Below, piece after piece: positions 1 to 8,271 of a stretch of 11,762 nucleotides of DNA. Location: NCBI GenBank assembly GCA_027575805.1, contig JANBPU010000423.1, positions 1 through 11,762 on the forward strand, in the 5' to 3' direction. The position numbers and the translations under genes were made by a program. The stretch's first letter is position 1. Every line of letters starts with the position of its first letter. Under the pieces are notes generated by a model, which saw only the letters and a program-made list of their open reading frames with translations, did no database searches and had not been told where the DNA came from. The stretch comes from Mycoemilia scoparia (taxonomy: Eukaryota > Kickxellomycota > Kickxellomycetes > Kickxellales > Kickxellaceae).

Positions 1-221
1 CACCAGGTTGATTCTCAAAGGGTTTACATTTGTTGCTCTATTGGATATTTTTCCTTATGGATCCTGCGAATTCTTTTAGATTTCGTACTGTCCAAAAAAT
101 CACCACCTATTTTTCACCTTAGTAATTGACGTGGCATTGATTCATAAGACCATTGAATACCATAAACACCAGATATATCCCCTTCTTGCTATATTGAGGT
201 TAATGCACATATTTTGATATA

Positions 222-246
222 TATATACATACAACCAATGTATATA
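222..246. repeat. Perfect 9-bp hairpin, 7-nt loop
   Basis: TATATACAT (222-230) and ATGTATATA (238-246) are exact reverse complements separated by ACAACCA. The stem is almost entirely A/T, so it may simply reflect the TA-rich run in which it sits. No gene end lies close enough to make it a terminator or processing signal with confidence. Confidence 0.5.
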
Positions 247-808
247 CCATACATGGTGTTATATTTTATTACCATATAGTATAAAACTAATGACTATAGG
301 TACTTGACAGTAATAATATCCTTCACACAATAAAAACTAACATAGATAATAAATATAGCAGTAACCACAGATCTTGATACCCACTTATAATAAAATAACC
401 TCTTTATAAACTTTATTTGAATATGATTATCATCATGAAAATTCAGGTAATAAATACCTGAATGAGTAGCAGTAGCAGTAATATCAATAATTGACTGATA
501 AATGTCAGGAAATAAATAATTAATGTGCATATACGCTTCCTACTGCTGTTTATAAACAATATTATTGATTCCAATATTCTGGCTATACTAGAAATAGTGG
601 AGGTTTAAATGTATCGCGATTATGGTTTTGTAAATGTCTGGATTCTAAACAATGTTAAAAAGAAAAATCTTTGCACTTTACACATTTTAATCTTGTAATG
701 TTGTGATGATTATTATAAAGGGATAGAGGCAAACACACCGCACAGCGACTATTTGGCAGAGTCTCTTCTAAAAGGGAACAAATATATCACCTGGATGCTA
801 GCCAATCA

Positions 809-976
809 TCACAGATACTCCAGCTTAAATGTGTAAGCTATGGGCTGATTTGCAGGGAATTTATAAAGGACTCTGTCTGTTCCCTTTCGATGGAGAACTT
901 TCCATTTGGGCTTTCCATAGAAAGCAAAATGCCTAAGCCTTTTCAACTCGTGGTACGGCACTGTCATAGCCAGCAT
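809..976 (-). CDS. Small unassigned open frame (55 codons), possible decayed coding fragment
   Basis: A minus-strand frame runs from ATG at 976-974 to TGA at 811-809, preceded in frame by TGA. It encodes 55 residues, with a second in-frame Met four codons in. Composition is protein-like rather than low-complexity: basic, with Tyr, Trp, Phe and Pro spread through it, including YHELKRLRHF and FYGKPKWKVLH. The DNA is richer in G+C than its surroundings. After a double TGA the same frame continues open for about 17 codons before another stop, which fits a fossil exon or transposon fragment. No family was recognised, and chance is a real alternative at this length. Confidence 0.2.
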   Translation of the reverse strand: MLAMTVPYHELKRLRHFAFYGKPKWKVLHRKGTDRVLYKFPANQPIAYTFKLEYL

Positions 977-1227
977 TCAGTGAAATGATACTGGTACATC
1001 TCACAGTTGCCTCCAAGAGCAGGCATTGGTATAATATTTGAAACATCTATAAGTACAGATCATTGTTCAAGATGGTCATCTTTTCTTAGTGGTCTTATTT
1101 CCGACAATATACTTATTTATTAATAATAATTAAACAATCGTCGTGACTTGTCAAAGTGAAACTTGGCATAGCTTCAACAGTGATATATTAGCGTAAACGG
1201 AGATTTTTTGAATTTCCTTAAAATATA

Positions 1228-1359
1228 GTCAGATTTCACAAGATTTTGGGCAAAATAGGTCCCCAGAAGTTGTATATGTAATAACTGGTGATTAAGCCAA
1301 AATCTGATGAGGGTCCAATTCTGCCTGCCATAGAATTTATCAATAGCGAAATTTCACCA
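1228..1359 (+). repeat. Dispersed repeat family, copy 1
   Basis: This segment aligns along its length to 8021-8149 in the same orientation. Shared blocks include TCACAAGAT, AAAATCTGA, a GTCCC block and CATAGA near the end, with the blocks in the same order and nearly the same spacing. By eye roughly two thirds of positions agree, so these are two old copies of one interspersed element. Similarity fades at both ends, and no terminal inverted repeat or target duplication was found. It could be a fragment of a larger decayed transposon. No open frame survives in either copy. Confidence 0.7.
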
Positions 1360-1765
1360 TAAATACATATATATAAATAAAGGGGAGAGTTAGATATGTA
1401 TCTAAAGCTAATCTGTTATAAATGTTGACTATAATGATACTATTTATTTATTTTAATAACAGTACAGACATTATCAAAGTATTGAATCAGTCTTATATGT
1501 GGAAACTCTGAACTGACAATTTAATAAAAAGCAATTTGTTATTCACATGATAAATAAACATTGTATAGATTAAACCTCTGGTTTCATTTAAGCATTTCAG
1601 CTTTAAAGCACATTATTATACAAAAGTCAACAACAATAGTTTACCTTGAAGCAACAGAAATATCACTGAGCCAAAAACTTCCTTTTATTCAACCGATCTG
1701 GAGACGCACTCATAATGCCATTTCTTGAAATATACAATTTACATTTCGACTACTTCTGATACATA
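1360..1765. other. AT-rich spacer
   Basis: The stretch between the dispersed repeat and the degenerate coding segment contains TA-rich runs and no open frame, repeat or structure that stands out. Confidence 0.4.
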
Positions 1766-2342
1766 ATGCCTAAAACCAAAATAACACCAAGTAAGAAAAA
1801 TAGAACTAGGTCTGTGGCATGAAGTAAAGCAAATACAATACAGTGACCCTGAGAATGAACAGGCAGAAGTGTCTCCAGCAATAGATTCAGTTATATCTAA
1901 ACAGGGCAAAGAAAGAAGCGACATCGATATACACTACAACATTTCTGGATTTCGTTGTATTATCACCCACAAAGATATAATAATCCACAGTGTGATGGCA
2001 AGATATTGCAAAAGAGCACACAAGTGGATAATTCTATACAACAGGTATGCAGATCCGCTATTGTGTCTAAGGACAGGCAATAGAGAACAGAATTGAGTGG
2101 AAAGACCAACGCTTTCTTTATCTACGATGAGTTCTATAACCAAGGATAACAAATTGAAAACGATGAAAATTTTGTGTGGAAAATCCAGGACTCACCCAAT
2201 CTTTGGCTTGAATGATCCTGAAAATATTGTATGCGATTCTATGAAAGTAGCATTTGCAGGTTCTTTAATCTTGCCTGTGAAGTCCTGGATAAAGGGGATG
2301 AGTGCATTATGGAAACATGTCGCTAAATTACTAACAAGCTAA
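1766..2342 (+). pseudogene. Possible degenerate or spliced small gene, unknown product
   Basis: One reading frame is open from 1785 to the TAA at 2340-2342 except for a single TGA at 2094-2096, giving about 185 sense codons. The predicted chain has mixed protein-like composition, including a segment GFRCIITHKDIIIHSVMARY and a Lys-rich C-terminal part. One way to obtain a start is ATG at 1766 (MPKTKITP), a 76-nt intron 1791-1866 (GTAAGA donor, GCAG acceptor), then entry in frame at 1867. A CAG/GTATGC site at 2042-2050 with acceptors near 2090-2097 could remove the TGA, but the frames entered then stop soon after. No family was recognised. A pseudogene, an unusual spliced gene and chance are all possible. 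Two minus-strand frames overlap it. Confidence 0.25.
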
Positions 2343-3491
2343 CTGACTGTTTATTAACAGCAGTATAAAACGCTTATTATTAGAGCCTTGTTTTTTTTAA
2401 ATATTTAAATATAGGATTATTTGCAAAAATAAAGAGCCGTAGTTGCAGTATTAAAGTTAGTGTGGCTAATAGTTCAAACTATAGCTTCGCGCATATGTTC
2501 TATTGGATTCCACAGGGGTTTAGAAAAAAATGAGTCCACAGTAGTTGTATACAAATTGGCCTGTGGCTGTGTTTTGTGTGGGATTCGAATGACCTTTAGG
2601 AGTCGTGACTCCCTGTGTAATGACCACACATAAAAACCTCTTATCCCCAACTCCTGACAAGGTTCCTCCTCTTTTTTCTAAACTTATCCATAGTTTCCTA
2701 TTTCTGAATTATTTTTTATATTCATTTCTTTCTTGTCTTAATATATTCCAGCTTCTGCAGAATCTAGGGTCTTATTTTAACAATACAGCAATTACAGTTA
2801 GAATCATCATCCAAGCATAGTTTTTAACGTTCTTATTATTTTCTATTCAGATTCCTACTCTAGAAATTTCCATACTTGGCAAATTCCGTCACAACATTAC
2901 TACTATTTTTAGCACTAATAAAAAGAAGCAGTCAGATCTACAATTTACCTATTCATAGAATCATCACCATTTGTAACCTTTTTTTTCTATAAAAACTGCC
3001 TAATTGTTTTGATTCATAATCTAAATCATCATATTTTTGATGCGCCAACAAAAACACAAAAATAATTTTTAACAAAAGCAAGATAATGTAAATAATTTTC
3101 TTTATAGTGTTGTCAAATAGAAACATTATCTTTTCAAATCAAAATTATCATTTCACCATTTACATTTTTTGATATACAACTGAATTCTCTACCTTGCTAT
3201 CTTTTTCTGACCTAATGCATTTGCTTTTCCTATTTCACTTTATTTTTATTTTCTTATCTCCTCTCTTATATTTAGAATTTGGTATTATCCCCTACTTCTT
3301 TTAAATGCTCTATTTCAACTAGTAACTGTTTTATTAATACTTTACTATTTTTTTACTATATCTATTTCTAGCTTTAATTCACAACATATACCAAAGTCCA
3401 AAAACAACCTTTCACTATAATTTTATATGCTGTAATTCAAGCTAAAGCTACTAAATAATACAATCAAAAACCAGCACCAACTCACAAAACA
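2343..3491. other. Intergenic region and pyrimidine-rich upstream region of the F-box-like gene
   Basis: No gene was found. From about 2640 to 3410 the plus strand is strongly enriched in T and C, with long runs such as TTTTATTTTC, while A-rich sequence returns in the last 80 bases before the start codon at 3492. Such a coding-strand pyrimidine-rich stretch is common upstream of fungal genes and probably contains the promoter. No clear TATA box was picked, although TTTTATATG near 3422 is a weak candidate. A nested inverted repeat at 2575-2630 is listed separately, and a 14-bp A/T palindrome lies at 2396-2409. Confidence 0.45.
2575..2630. repeat. Nested inverted repeats (7-bp outer stem, 6-bp inner stem)
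   Basis: TGTGTGG (2575-2581) pairs with CCACACA (2624-2630). Within it GGAGTC (2599-2604) and GACTCC (2607-2612) form a second inverted repeat with a 2-nt centre, and ATTCGAAT (2583-2590) is a palindrome. The outer span is 56 nt. The TTCGAAT core resembles a tRNA T-loop and the inner stem a long variable arm, but the neighbouring bases do not pair as a T-stem and no acceptor, D or anticodon arms were found. It could be a remnant element end or chance. Confidence 0.4.
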
Positions 3492-5543
3492 ATGATAGAT
3501 AAACTCCAATTAACAATGCTTAGTCTAATCCTAAGCTACTTTGACGGCACTGGTATAAAAAAGTCTGTTCTATCAAAACTAATGAAAGTCAACAAAGAGC
3601 TTTACGAAAAATGCCAAATCCTGTATTGGCAGGACTTGATGGTTTTACAGTGTGCCATAAAATTACCAGATCCAGACAGGTTCGAAGAAACCAGACAATT
3701 GGTAAAAAGGATTGCCCTGTCATGGCAAACAAGTAAAATAGCAAACAGTGTTGACTACGAAAAGTTTCAATACATTTTGAAATCTAATCCAAGTCTTAGC
3801 ATCGAGCCTGAACAGTTCTTTATTGAGTTGCATAATGTTTATCCAAATATCAATTCTCTTGATATCATTTTTGTAACAGAACCAGTTAGAGCAATAGAAG
3901 CAGTGGGCTCAACATTCCGGGATATAAAGGAATTAGGAATTCAGTGTAATATCCAAGATTACACCAATTACCAAGACCAACTATCTCAGTCATCATCAGC
4001 ATCGACACCTACAACAGTATCATCGCTATTATTATCCCCACAAAGTATTTCTCAAGCTGTTGGCAATGCAATTTGCTCACTTCCAAATTTCCTGACTTCG
4101 CTTGATATTTGTTCGCTACTTTTGGATCATACATTTGTAAATGCCTTATTTTCTTGTCAACCATATCTAGAAAGATTGTCTTTGGACGTGTATTCTGATG
4201 CATTTAATTACTGTGAGGATATATTACCATCCGGGTATAAGAGTCTCAGGTATCTTTATCTACACACCGTAGAAATACCCACAGCAATAAATATGCCTAT
4301 TAATGATGATAACAATAGCAATGAAATCGATAATGCTGGCGACCTCCAGGAACAGCCACAACAAGAATATCCCCAAGATTTAGGCATTGATGTTAAAATT
4401 TTTCCTTCACTTTGCACTTTCATTTGCTCTGAAGTCAAAGCCGGCCAACAAATCGAGTTCAGACCAACTTGGATATTTTCCAGACTATTTTCTTCAAATG
4501 ACAAACACAAGATGTTAACCCACTTAGCAATCCCTTTTATTAGCGATATATTGGCTATTGACATTTCAATGAATTGTCCTGAACTACAAGTACTTGAAAC
4601 AGAATCAGCTCATGGTTATTCAACCCCTTTTGAACTGTTGCCTTTACAAAACCACCACCAATTAGAATCCTTGAACCCCTCCAACCACAATAATAGTTAT
4701 AGCAATTTGGTTAGTCCTCTGATTCTTTCAAATACCGGTTTCATTTCACTGGTCCAAAACCTTAAGTATCTAAAAATTCTAGATATTGGCTCTTGGTCAA
4801 CATCGATTCCACACATCTTGGATGAAAATATTATAGCTATCACAATTCAGTCCGATATAAATGTTTCCCAATACCAAAGAGCGATAAACACTGGCCATTT
4901 ATCTCATCACCACCACCATGACCCAGTACTACTTTCCATACCACCGTTTAATGATACACCGATTATTCCCTGGTCGTGCACTCAACTCAATAAACTAAAG
5001 TTGGGTGATTTTGTTATTCCTCTTCGTCATCGATTCAAGATTTTGACCCAGCTGCCTTATTTGAATAGATTTGAGGTATCTGTAACAAAAGGAGATACAG
5101 AAGATCCCCTGATTCGAGAATTTTTGGGATTGGACCTAAAACAAGTTGGCAATGACAGTGATCATGCAGTCTGTTTTCCAAAGGTATTGGAACTGGTCAT
5201 AAACATCTTGTTTGACCATTCAGAACTTGACTCAACAGACAATGCCCAACAGTTACTAGCACCACCACCACCACCACCACCCCATGGACAGCAGCAACCA
5301 CCGCCGTTACCACCACGGTCGCCAATAATAAGAAGATCTCCGGGAACAGGCGGTGCTGCACTGGACCAATCAGGACTTCAACAACCACTATCACGATCTA
5401 TAAAAACCAGAAACTCAAAATATATGGAATTCTTTAACAGACTGTTTATGATATTTAATAACCTAAAGTTAGTCATCTTTGTTGGTGGAAATCCCAAAGT
5501 CGATGAGTTTATGGACCAATTCCCACACATCAAATTTATATAA
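3492..5543 (+). CDS. F-box/leucine-rich-repeat-like protein (683 aa)
   Basis: This is a single uninterrupted frame. The start context CAAAACAATG has A at -3. Residues about 4-50 (LTMLSLILSYFDG ... LYWQDLMVL) resemble a divergent F-box: hydrophobic helix, short acidic loop, then L-x-K-V-x-K-x-L and a Trp-containing helix. The remainder alternates Leu/Ile-rich segments of irregular LRR type (for example LTSLDICSLLL, YLERLSLDV, LRYLYLHTVEI, LKYLKILDIGSW) with low-complexity inserts: a Ser/Thr tract near residue 165-180, a Gln/Asn/Asp-rich tract near 270-295, five His at 472-476 and seven Pro at 591-597 followed by a second Pro/Gln-rich run. The C-terminal ~50 residues return to an ordered-looking hydrophobic pattern ending GGNPKVDEFMDQF. 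F-box proteins of this type usually act as substrate receptors of SCF ubiquitin ligases by binding Skp1. That role is inferred here from weak motif resemblance. Substrate and exact family are unknown. Confidence 0.75.
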   Translation: MIDKLQLTMLSLILSYFDGTGIKKSVLSKLMKVNKELYEKCQILYWQDLMVLQCAIKLPDPDRFEETRQLVKRIALSWQTSKIANSVDYEKFQYILKSNPSLSIEPEQFFIELHNVYPNINSLDIIFVTEPVRAIEAVGSTFRDIKELGIQCNIQDYTNYQDQLSQSSSASTPTTVSSLLLSPQSISQAVGNAICSLPNFLTSLDICSLLLDHTFVNALFSCQPYLERLSLDVYSDAFNYCEDILPSGYKSLRYLYLHTVEIPTAINMPINDDNNSNEIDNAGDLQEQPQQEYPQDLGIDVKIFPSLCTFICSEVKAGQQIEFRPTWIFSRLFSSNDKHKMLTHLAIPFISDILAIDISMNCPELQVLETESAHGYSTPFELLPLQNHHQLESLNPSNHNNSYSNLVSPLILSNTGFISLVQNLKYLKILDIGSWSTSIPHILDENIIAITIQSDINVSQYQRAINTGHLSHHHHHDPVLLSIPPFNDTPIIPWSCTQLNKLKLGDFVIPLRHRFKILTQLPYLNRFEVSVTKGDTEDPLIREFLGLDLKQVGNDSDHAVCFPKVLELVINILFDHSELDSTDNAQQLLAPPPPPPPHGQQQPPPLPPRSPIIRRSPGTGGAALDQSGLQQPLSRSIKTRNSKYMEFFNRLFMIFNNLKLVIFVGGNPKVDEFMDQFPHIKFI

Positions 5544-6506
5544 CACATTACCCCCTTTCAACACTATTTGTATTTGTATTTGTATTTATTACTACTACTG
5601 TTGTTGTAGTTTAAAAAATTATCACTTTTATCAAGCATTTCAAATACAAATGCCATTATCATCAATTTGTAACATTACACTAGACAGAAAAAAACCACCA
5701 ATATAAGTACTACAAGAGCTTGATACCTTTACTGATGACACTGCTGCAAGTAACACAAATCTATACTCTTTAGGTTTTAGATTTTTGCTCGTCTATTGCT
5801 TTTTCATATTGCTCTTTGTATCAGCTTAGAAAATAATCCCAATATGAACATGATTAGTTTGACAAATAATTTTATTATGGCTACGGCTTTGTAAATGTAT
5901 ACTCTTTTTGGCAATAAGAATAATTAATGAGTGCTTTATAAATAAATTACTATAAAAGTATTGCGATATCATATACAGAGGCTTGAAACAAGATATTACA
6001 GGGATATCTGCCAGACGGCAGATCATCTAACTATTGGAACCATCTATCTTAGAATAGAAAGGAAAATGTGAAAGTTTATCCTTAGTAGTCTTATTTCTAT
6101 CTTTATATATCCAGCCCTAATATAGCTTTATTTACCTCCTTAATAAAACTTAAATTCGCTATCCTGATTATCCTATATACGTTGCATCGTTTATAAAAAA
6201 GGAAAATAAGGAAAGCGTACCCATTGTTCACCAACCTTGGATGACTTTAATATATCGATCCTTTCTACTAAAATTAATACTCTGAACTTATACTAGAAAG
6301 GTTGGGGAAGGGCAGTAGTTGTAAAAAACACTTATCTCCATGCTTATGAATAAATAAATGACAATTCACTCATTTAATCATGCCAACAACTTTGGTTTAT
6401 ATTTCAAAAATTTAATAATTACATAAAAGATGATTGTATCTTGCATTTCGTCTATCTATTTGTGATATAAAACTAAGAAACAAAACATAAAATATAAAAA
6501 CATGGT
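5544..6506. other. Region between convergent genes, holding both 3' ends
   Basis: The plus-strand F-box-like gene and the minus-strand 175-residue gene converge here, so both 3' untranslated regions and polyadenylation sites should lie inside. The plus-strand side has a TATTTG hexamer tract (listed separately) and A-rich runs after 5612. The minus-strand side has an AATAAA overlapping the stop codon region and TTTTTATATTTTATG just downstream. One short minus-strand frame at 5826-6026 has no support as a gene. Nothing else was recognised. Confidence 0.45.
5565..5609 (+). repeat. TATTTG hexamer tract plus triplet run in the 3' region
   Basis: TATTTG occurs three times in direct succession followed by TATTTA (5565-5588). 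ACTACTACTG and TTGTTGTAG come next. It starts 22 bases past the stop codon of the F-box-like gene, so it lies in its likely 3' UTR. T-rich repeats with TATTTG-like units could help 3'-end formation, but this is an inference; slippage-generated repeat is the simpler explanation. Confidence 0.6.
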
Positions 6507-7143
6507 TTATTTGTTATTTTCGTCATTACGTTTAGACGTTGTGCAATTCCTGATATATTTGGCAAGAGTATTCCAGGTCTTTGCATCAAGAGTGAGAGTG
6601 AGATCACCTCTATTCACAGAATCCAGTAGTCCTTGGATACTTTTTCTGACAGTCATGTAGGCATGAGATTCATTGATAAGTGCCTAAAAAATTACAATAA
6701 CCAATATAACATAAACAATTTTCATTAATTGACTATATATAATATCAAGCAAAAAAAATACACGAATTACTATAATTTTAAGACTGACTTACCATGGTTT
6801 TGTCTCTCAAAGATTCAAACTCATGTTCAAACATTGACACAGAAGCGCTACTACCACTGTCATCACAACGATTAGGAACCGCAACGACATCTTGAGCATT
6901 TTGCAATGACTCCAAATTGCTTAATAACCCGCCATAAAACTTTATAAATAACAAAGTTTGTTCAACATCCAGTGCATAAAATCCATCCCGTTCTCTTTCC
7001 TTGTTTTTAATTGATTCTAATATTTGTTTTAGTGGTTCACAAATTACAAGTACTTGTTCACAACCGTCAAAAACTGTTTGTAAGAGTTGGATTTTTCGAT
7101 TGTTTTCATTAAATGAAATATCATCGAAGTTTGAATTTGCCAT
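6507..7143 (-). CDS. Spliced gene for a 175-residue helical protein of unknown function
   Basis: There are two exons: 7143-6793 (117 codons, ATG with AAAAATGG context) and 6683-6507 (58 codons plus TAA). The 109-nt phase-0 intron between them begins GTAAGT and ends TTTTTTAG. Reading through the donor gives only four more residues before TAA, whereas splicing continues the same style of sequence for 58 residues (ALINESHAYM ... KYIRNCTTSK), which supports the model strongly. The product is mostly predicted helix with heptad-like Leu/Ile spacing near residues 17-45 (LLQTVFDGCEQVL, LKQILESI) and 55-80, a polar Ser/Asp-rich link near 90-100, and a second helical block 105-170. There is no signal peptide or membrane segment. 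The size and helical pattern would suit a small coiled-coil subunit of a complex, but no family was recognised and no function is claimed. Confidence 0.8.
6684..6792 (-). other. Spliceosomal intron of the 175-residue gene
   Basis: This is a 109-nt phase-0 intron. On the minus strand the donor is ATG|GTAAGTC and the acceptor AATTTTTTAG|GCA. It is very A/T-rich, with a T-run in the middle and TCAATTAATG about 50 nt before the acceptor as a possible branch region. The exact match to donor and acceptor consensus is the best direct proof in the window that this is eukaryotic nuclear DNA. Confidence 0.85.
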
Positions 7144-7747
7144 TTTTAATATTGTATAGAATCGAGGGGCAGAAAGGCTTGGATGTTTGTGCTAGGTAAT
7201 ACGAATAAATATGTAAGGTGGTTTATGAGTTGTATAAATTATTTGGTAGGGGTTATTAGTTAGACCTTTTATACTCTCTTCAAAAAGAATTAGCTTAGAT
7301 TTTTTAGTGAGTAAGAATAAAGCCAGCTTTCCACTGACTTTGATACCTATATTATCATCTCAATCAATTGTGGTGTATTATACTGAGTAAGTTTATATGA
7401 ATAAAATGAGATATAATAGCTTTATCATTCTGGCGCTTTGTGATCATGATTAATAGCATTTACTCAAAGCTTTTACTAGGTTAGATTGACCCATCAATCT
7501 CCCCAAATACTCCTTTACAATAATATTTATAGCAAAAAAGAATTTGAGGCTATATCTGTAATAATAGTTGCTAAATTAATAAAAAACCATTTGTATCAAG
7601 TTATTTATAATACCATAGCCATATATCCAAGGCTGTCCTGGGATATGTACTGAAATATATAAATATGGTAAAAATTCCTTATTCATTTATTCTTATAAAA
7701 CTATTTGGTTGTACTACTAATAAATATATATAAAATTACTTATGGGT
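7144..7747. other. Upstream region of the 175-residue gene, no other gene
   Basis: This holds the promoter side of the minus-strand gene, including a TATA-like box at 7266-7273, and then AT-rich sequence up to the small inverted-repeat element. No open frame of note and no repeat shared with other parts of the window was seen. Confidence 0.4.
7266..7273 (-). promoter_or_regulatory. Candidate TATA box
   Basis: On the minus strand the sequence reads GAGTATAAAAGGTC, with TATAAAAG at 7273-7266. It lies 122 bases before the start codon of the two-exon gene, which allows a 5' UTR of about 90 nt if initiation is 30 nt downstream. It is a good match to the eukaryotic TATA consensus, but TATA-like strings are frequent in DNA this rich in A/T. 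Confidence 0.4.
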
Positions 7748-7856
7748 GACTATTTTTGAAGGGTGACCATTTACTAACAGATGGTGATCGCTCATTTGGT
7801 TGTAGTTCCCCCTTTAATTGTTGGCCACCAAAAGTCACCCTTCAAAAATTATGATC
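7748..7856. mobile_element. 109-bp miniature inverted-repeat element with 9-bp flanking duplication
   Basis: The element begins GACTATTTTTGAAGGGTGAC, and the reverse complement of its end begins GATCATAATTTTTGAAGG. The inner 16 bp of the termini (7752-7767 and 7834-7849) are perfect inverted repeats. CTTATGGGT flanks it on both sides (7739-7747 and 7857-7865), as expected for a 9-bp target-site duplication. Nine-base duplications are typical of Mutator-like elements, so a MULE-derived MITE is a reasonable guess. The GGGTGAC string at the left boundary also recurs inside the element, which blurs the exact left edge. There is no coding capacity; movement would have needed a transposase from elsewhere. 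Confidence 0.7.
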
Positions 7857-8020
7857 CTTATGGGTAAATAATAATAGTAAAATAAAGTAAATATTATTTC
7901 ATGTACCATAGACATATGTGTCTAAACTTTTATATACATTCACTGCCTGATCCTCATACTGTTGCTGCATCCTCCCCCACTGCACTCAACATCATTTTAA
8001 ATAATTTTTTTGCTTATTTG
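7857..8020. other. AT-rich spacer between repeats
   Basis: The spacer starts with the right copy of the 9-bp duplication (to 7865) and contains no open frame, structure or similarity to other parts of the window that I could see. Confidence 0.4.
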
Positions 8021-8149
8021 GTCAAAGCTCACAAGATCTTGGGTAAAATGTGTCCCTAGGATATGTATAGCAAATGGATCATGATTGAGCTAAAATCTGA
8101 GCACTCATTTCTGACTAACATAGATTTGATAACTATTGAAATATTCACA
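8021..8149 (+). repeat. Dispersed repeat family, copy 2
   Basis: This is the second copy of the element at 1228-1359, in the same orientation. Shared strings in order include TCACAAGAT, TTGGG, GTCCC, AAAATCTGA, CATAGA and GAAAT. Small gaps are needed in the middle. The copies differ at about one third of positions, which indicates old insertions. Copy 2 sits about 120 bp before the ~520-bp tandem repeats, so the region has collected several unrelated elements. Confidence 0.7.
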
Positions 8150-8271
8150 TATCTTTTTCTTTTCCCCTTAGCATATTTATCTTTATACCTTTGTCTTTAT
8201 GAGTAAAGAATATTGCTTTATTTACTTTATTGATATCATAGGCATAGGTCTTATATTTTAGCAGTTTATAT

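Larger units (their letters stand above)
1..1227. other. Left intergenic region without a supported gene
   Basis: No convincing gene is seen here. Frame 1 is open from the left edge to a TGA at 127-129 and encodes a hydrophobic stretch. It could be the 3' end of a gene entering from the left, but a competing frame is also open for a shorter distance and nothing was recognised. The stretch 720-1060 is visibly less AT-rich than its flanks and holds a small minus-strand frame, listed separately. The rest is AT-rich with short poly-A/T and TA runs. Confidence 0.4.

Noticed and set aside
1..129. Left-edge open frame as the 3' end of a gene
   Set aside because: It has only 42 codons, another frame is open over the first ~85 bases, and the hydrophobic peptide was not recognised. 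It is mentioned in the region note but not called as a gene.
294..530. Minus-strand frame of 78 codons
   Set aside because: It lies in very AT-rich DNA, has biased Ile/Tyr composition from A/T codons, no recognisable motif and no splice or promoter context. Chance is the better explanation.
1739..2152. Two minus-strand frames opposite the degenerate plus-strand segment
   Set aside because: They are in different frames, short and Ser/Cys/Leu-rich as expected for the antisense of the plus-strand frame, which is longer and almost continuous.
2583..2612. tRNA gene suggested by TTCGAAT and a stable inner stem
   Set aside because: The five bases on each side of the loop do not pair, no A-box, D-arm or anticodon arm was found on either strand, and the outer stem spans only 56 nt.
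2605..2820. Plus-strand frame rich in Leu, Phe and Ser
   Set aside because: It falls in the pyrimidine-rich region, where T/C codons give an apparent hydrophobic peptide. There is no other support.
4009..5394. Three minus-strand frames inside the F-box-like gene
   Set aside because: They are antisense shadows of an intact 683-residue gene. The Val-rich one at 5197-5394 is just the complement of the proline-coding repeat.
5479..6026. Short frames overlapping the end of the F-box-like gene and in the downstream spacer
   Set aside because: One starts inside the real gene in another frame and runs into the TATTTG tract. The other has no promoter, motif or conservation evidence.
611..6110. Possible further dispersed repeat linking 611-650 with 5876-5905 and 1086-1102 with 6080-6096
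   Set aside because: The shared strings are only 12-17 bp (for example GGYTTTGTAAATGT) without extended alignment between them, so chance in A/T-rich DNA cannot be excluded.
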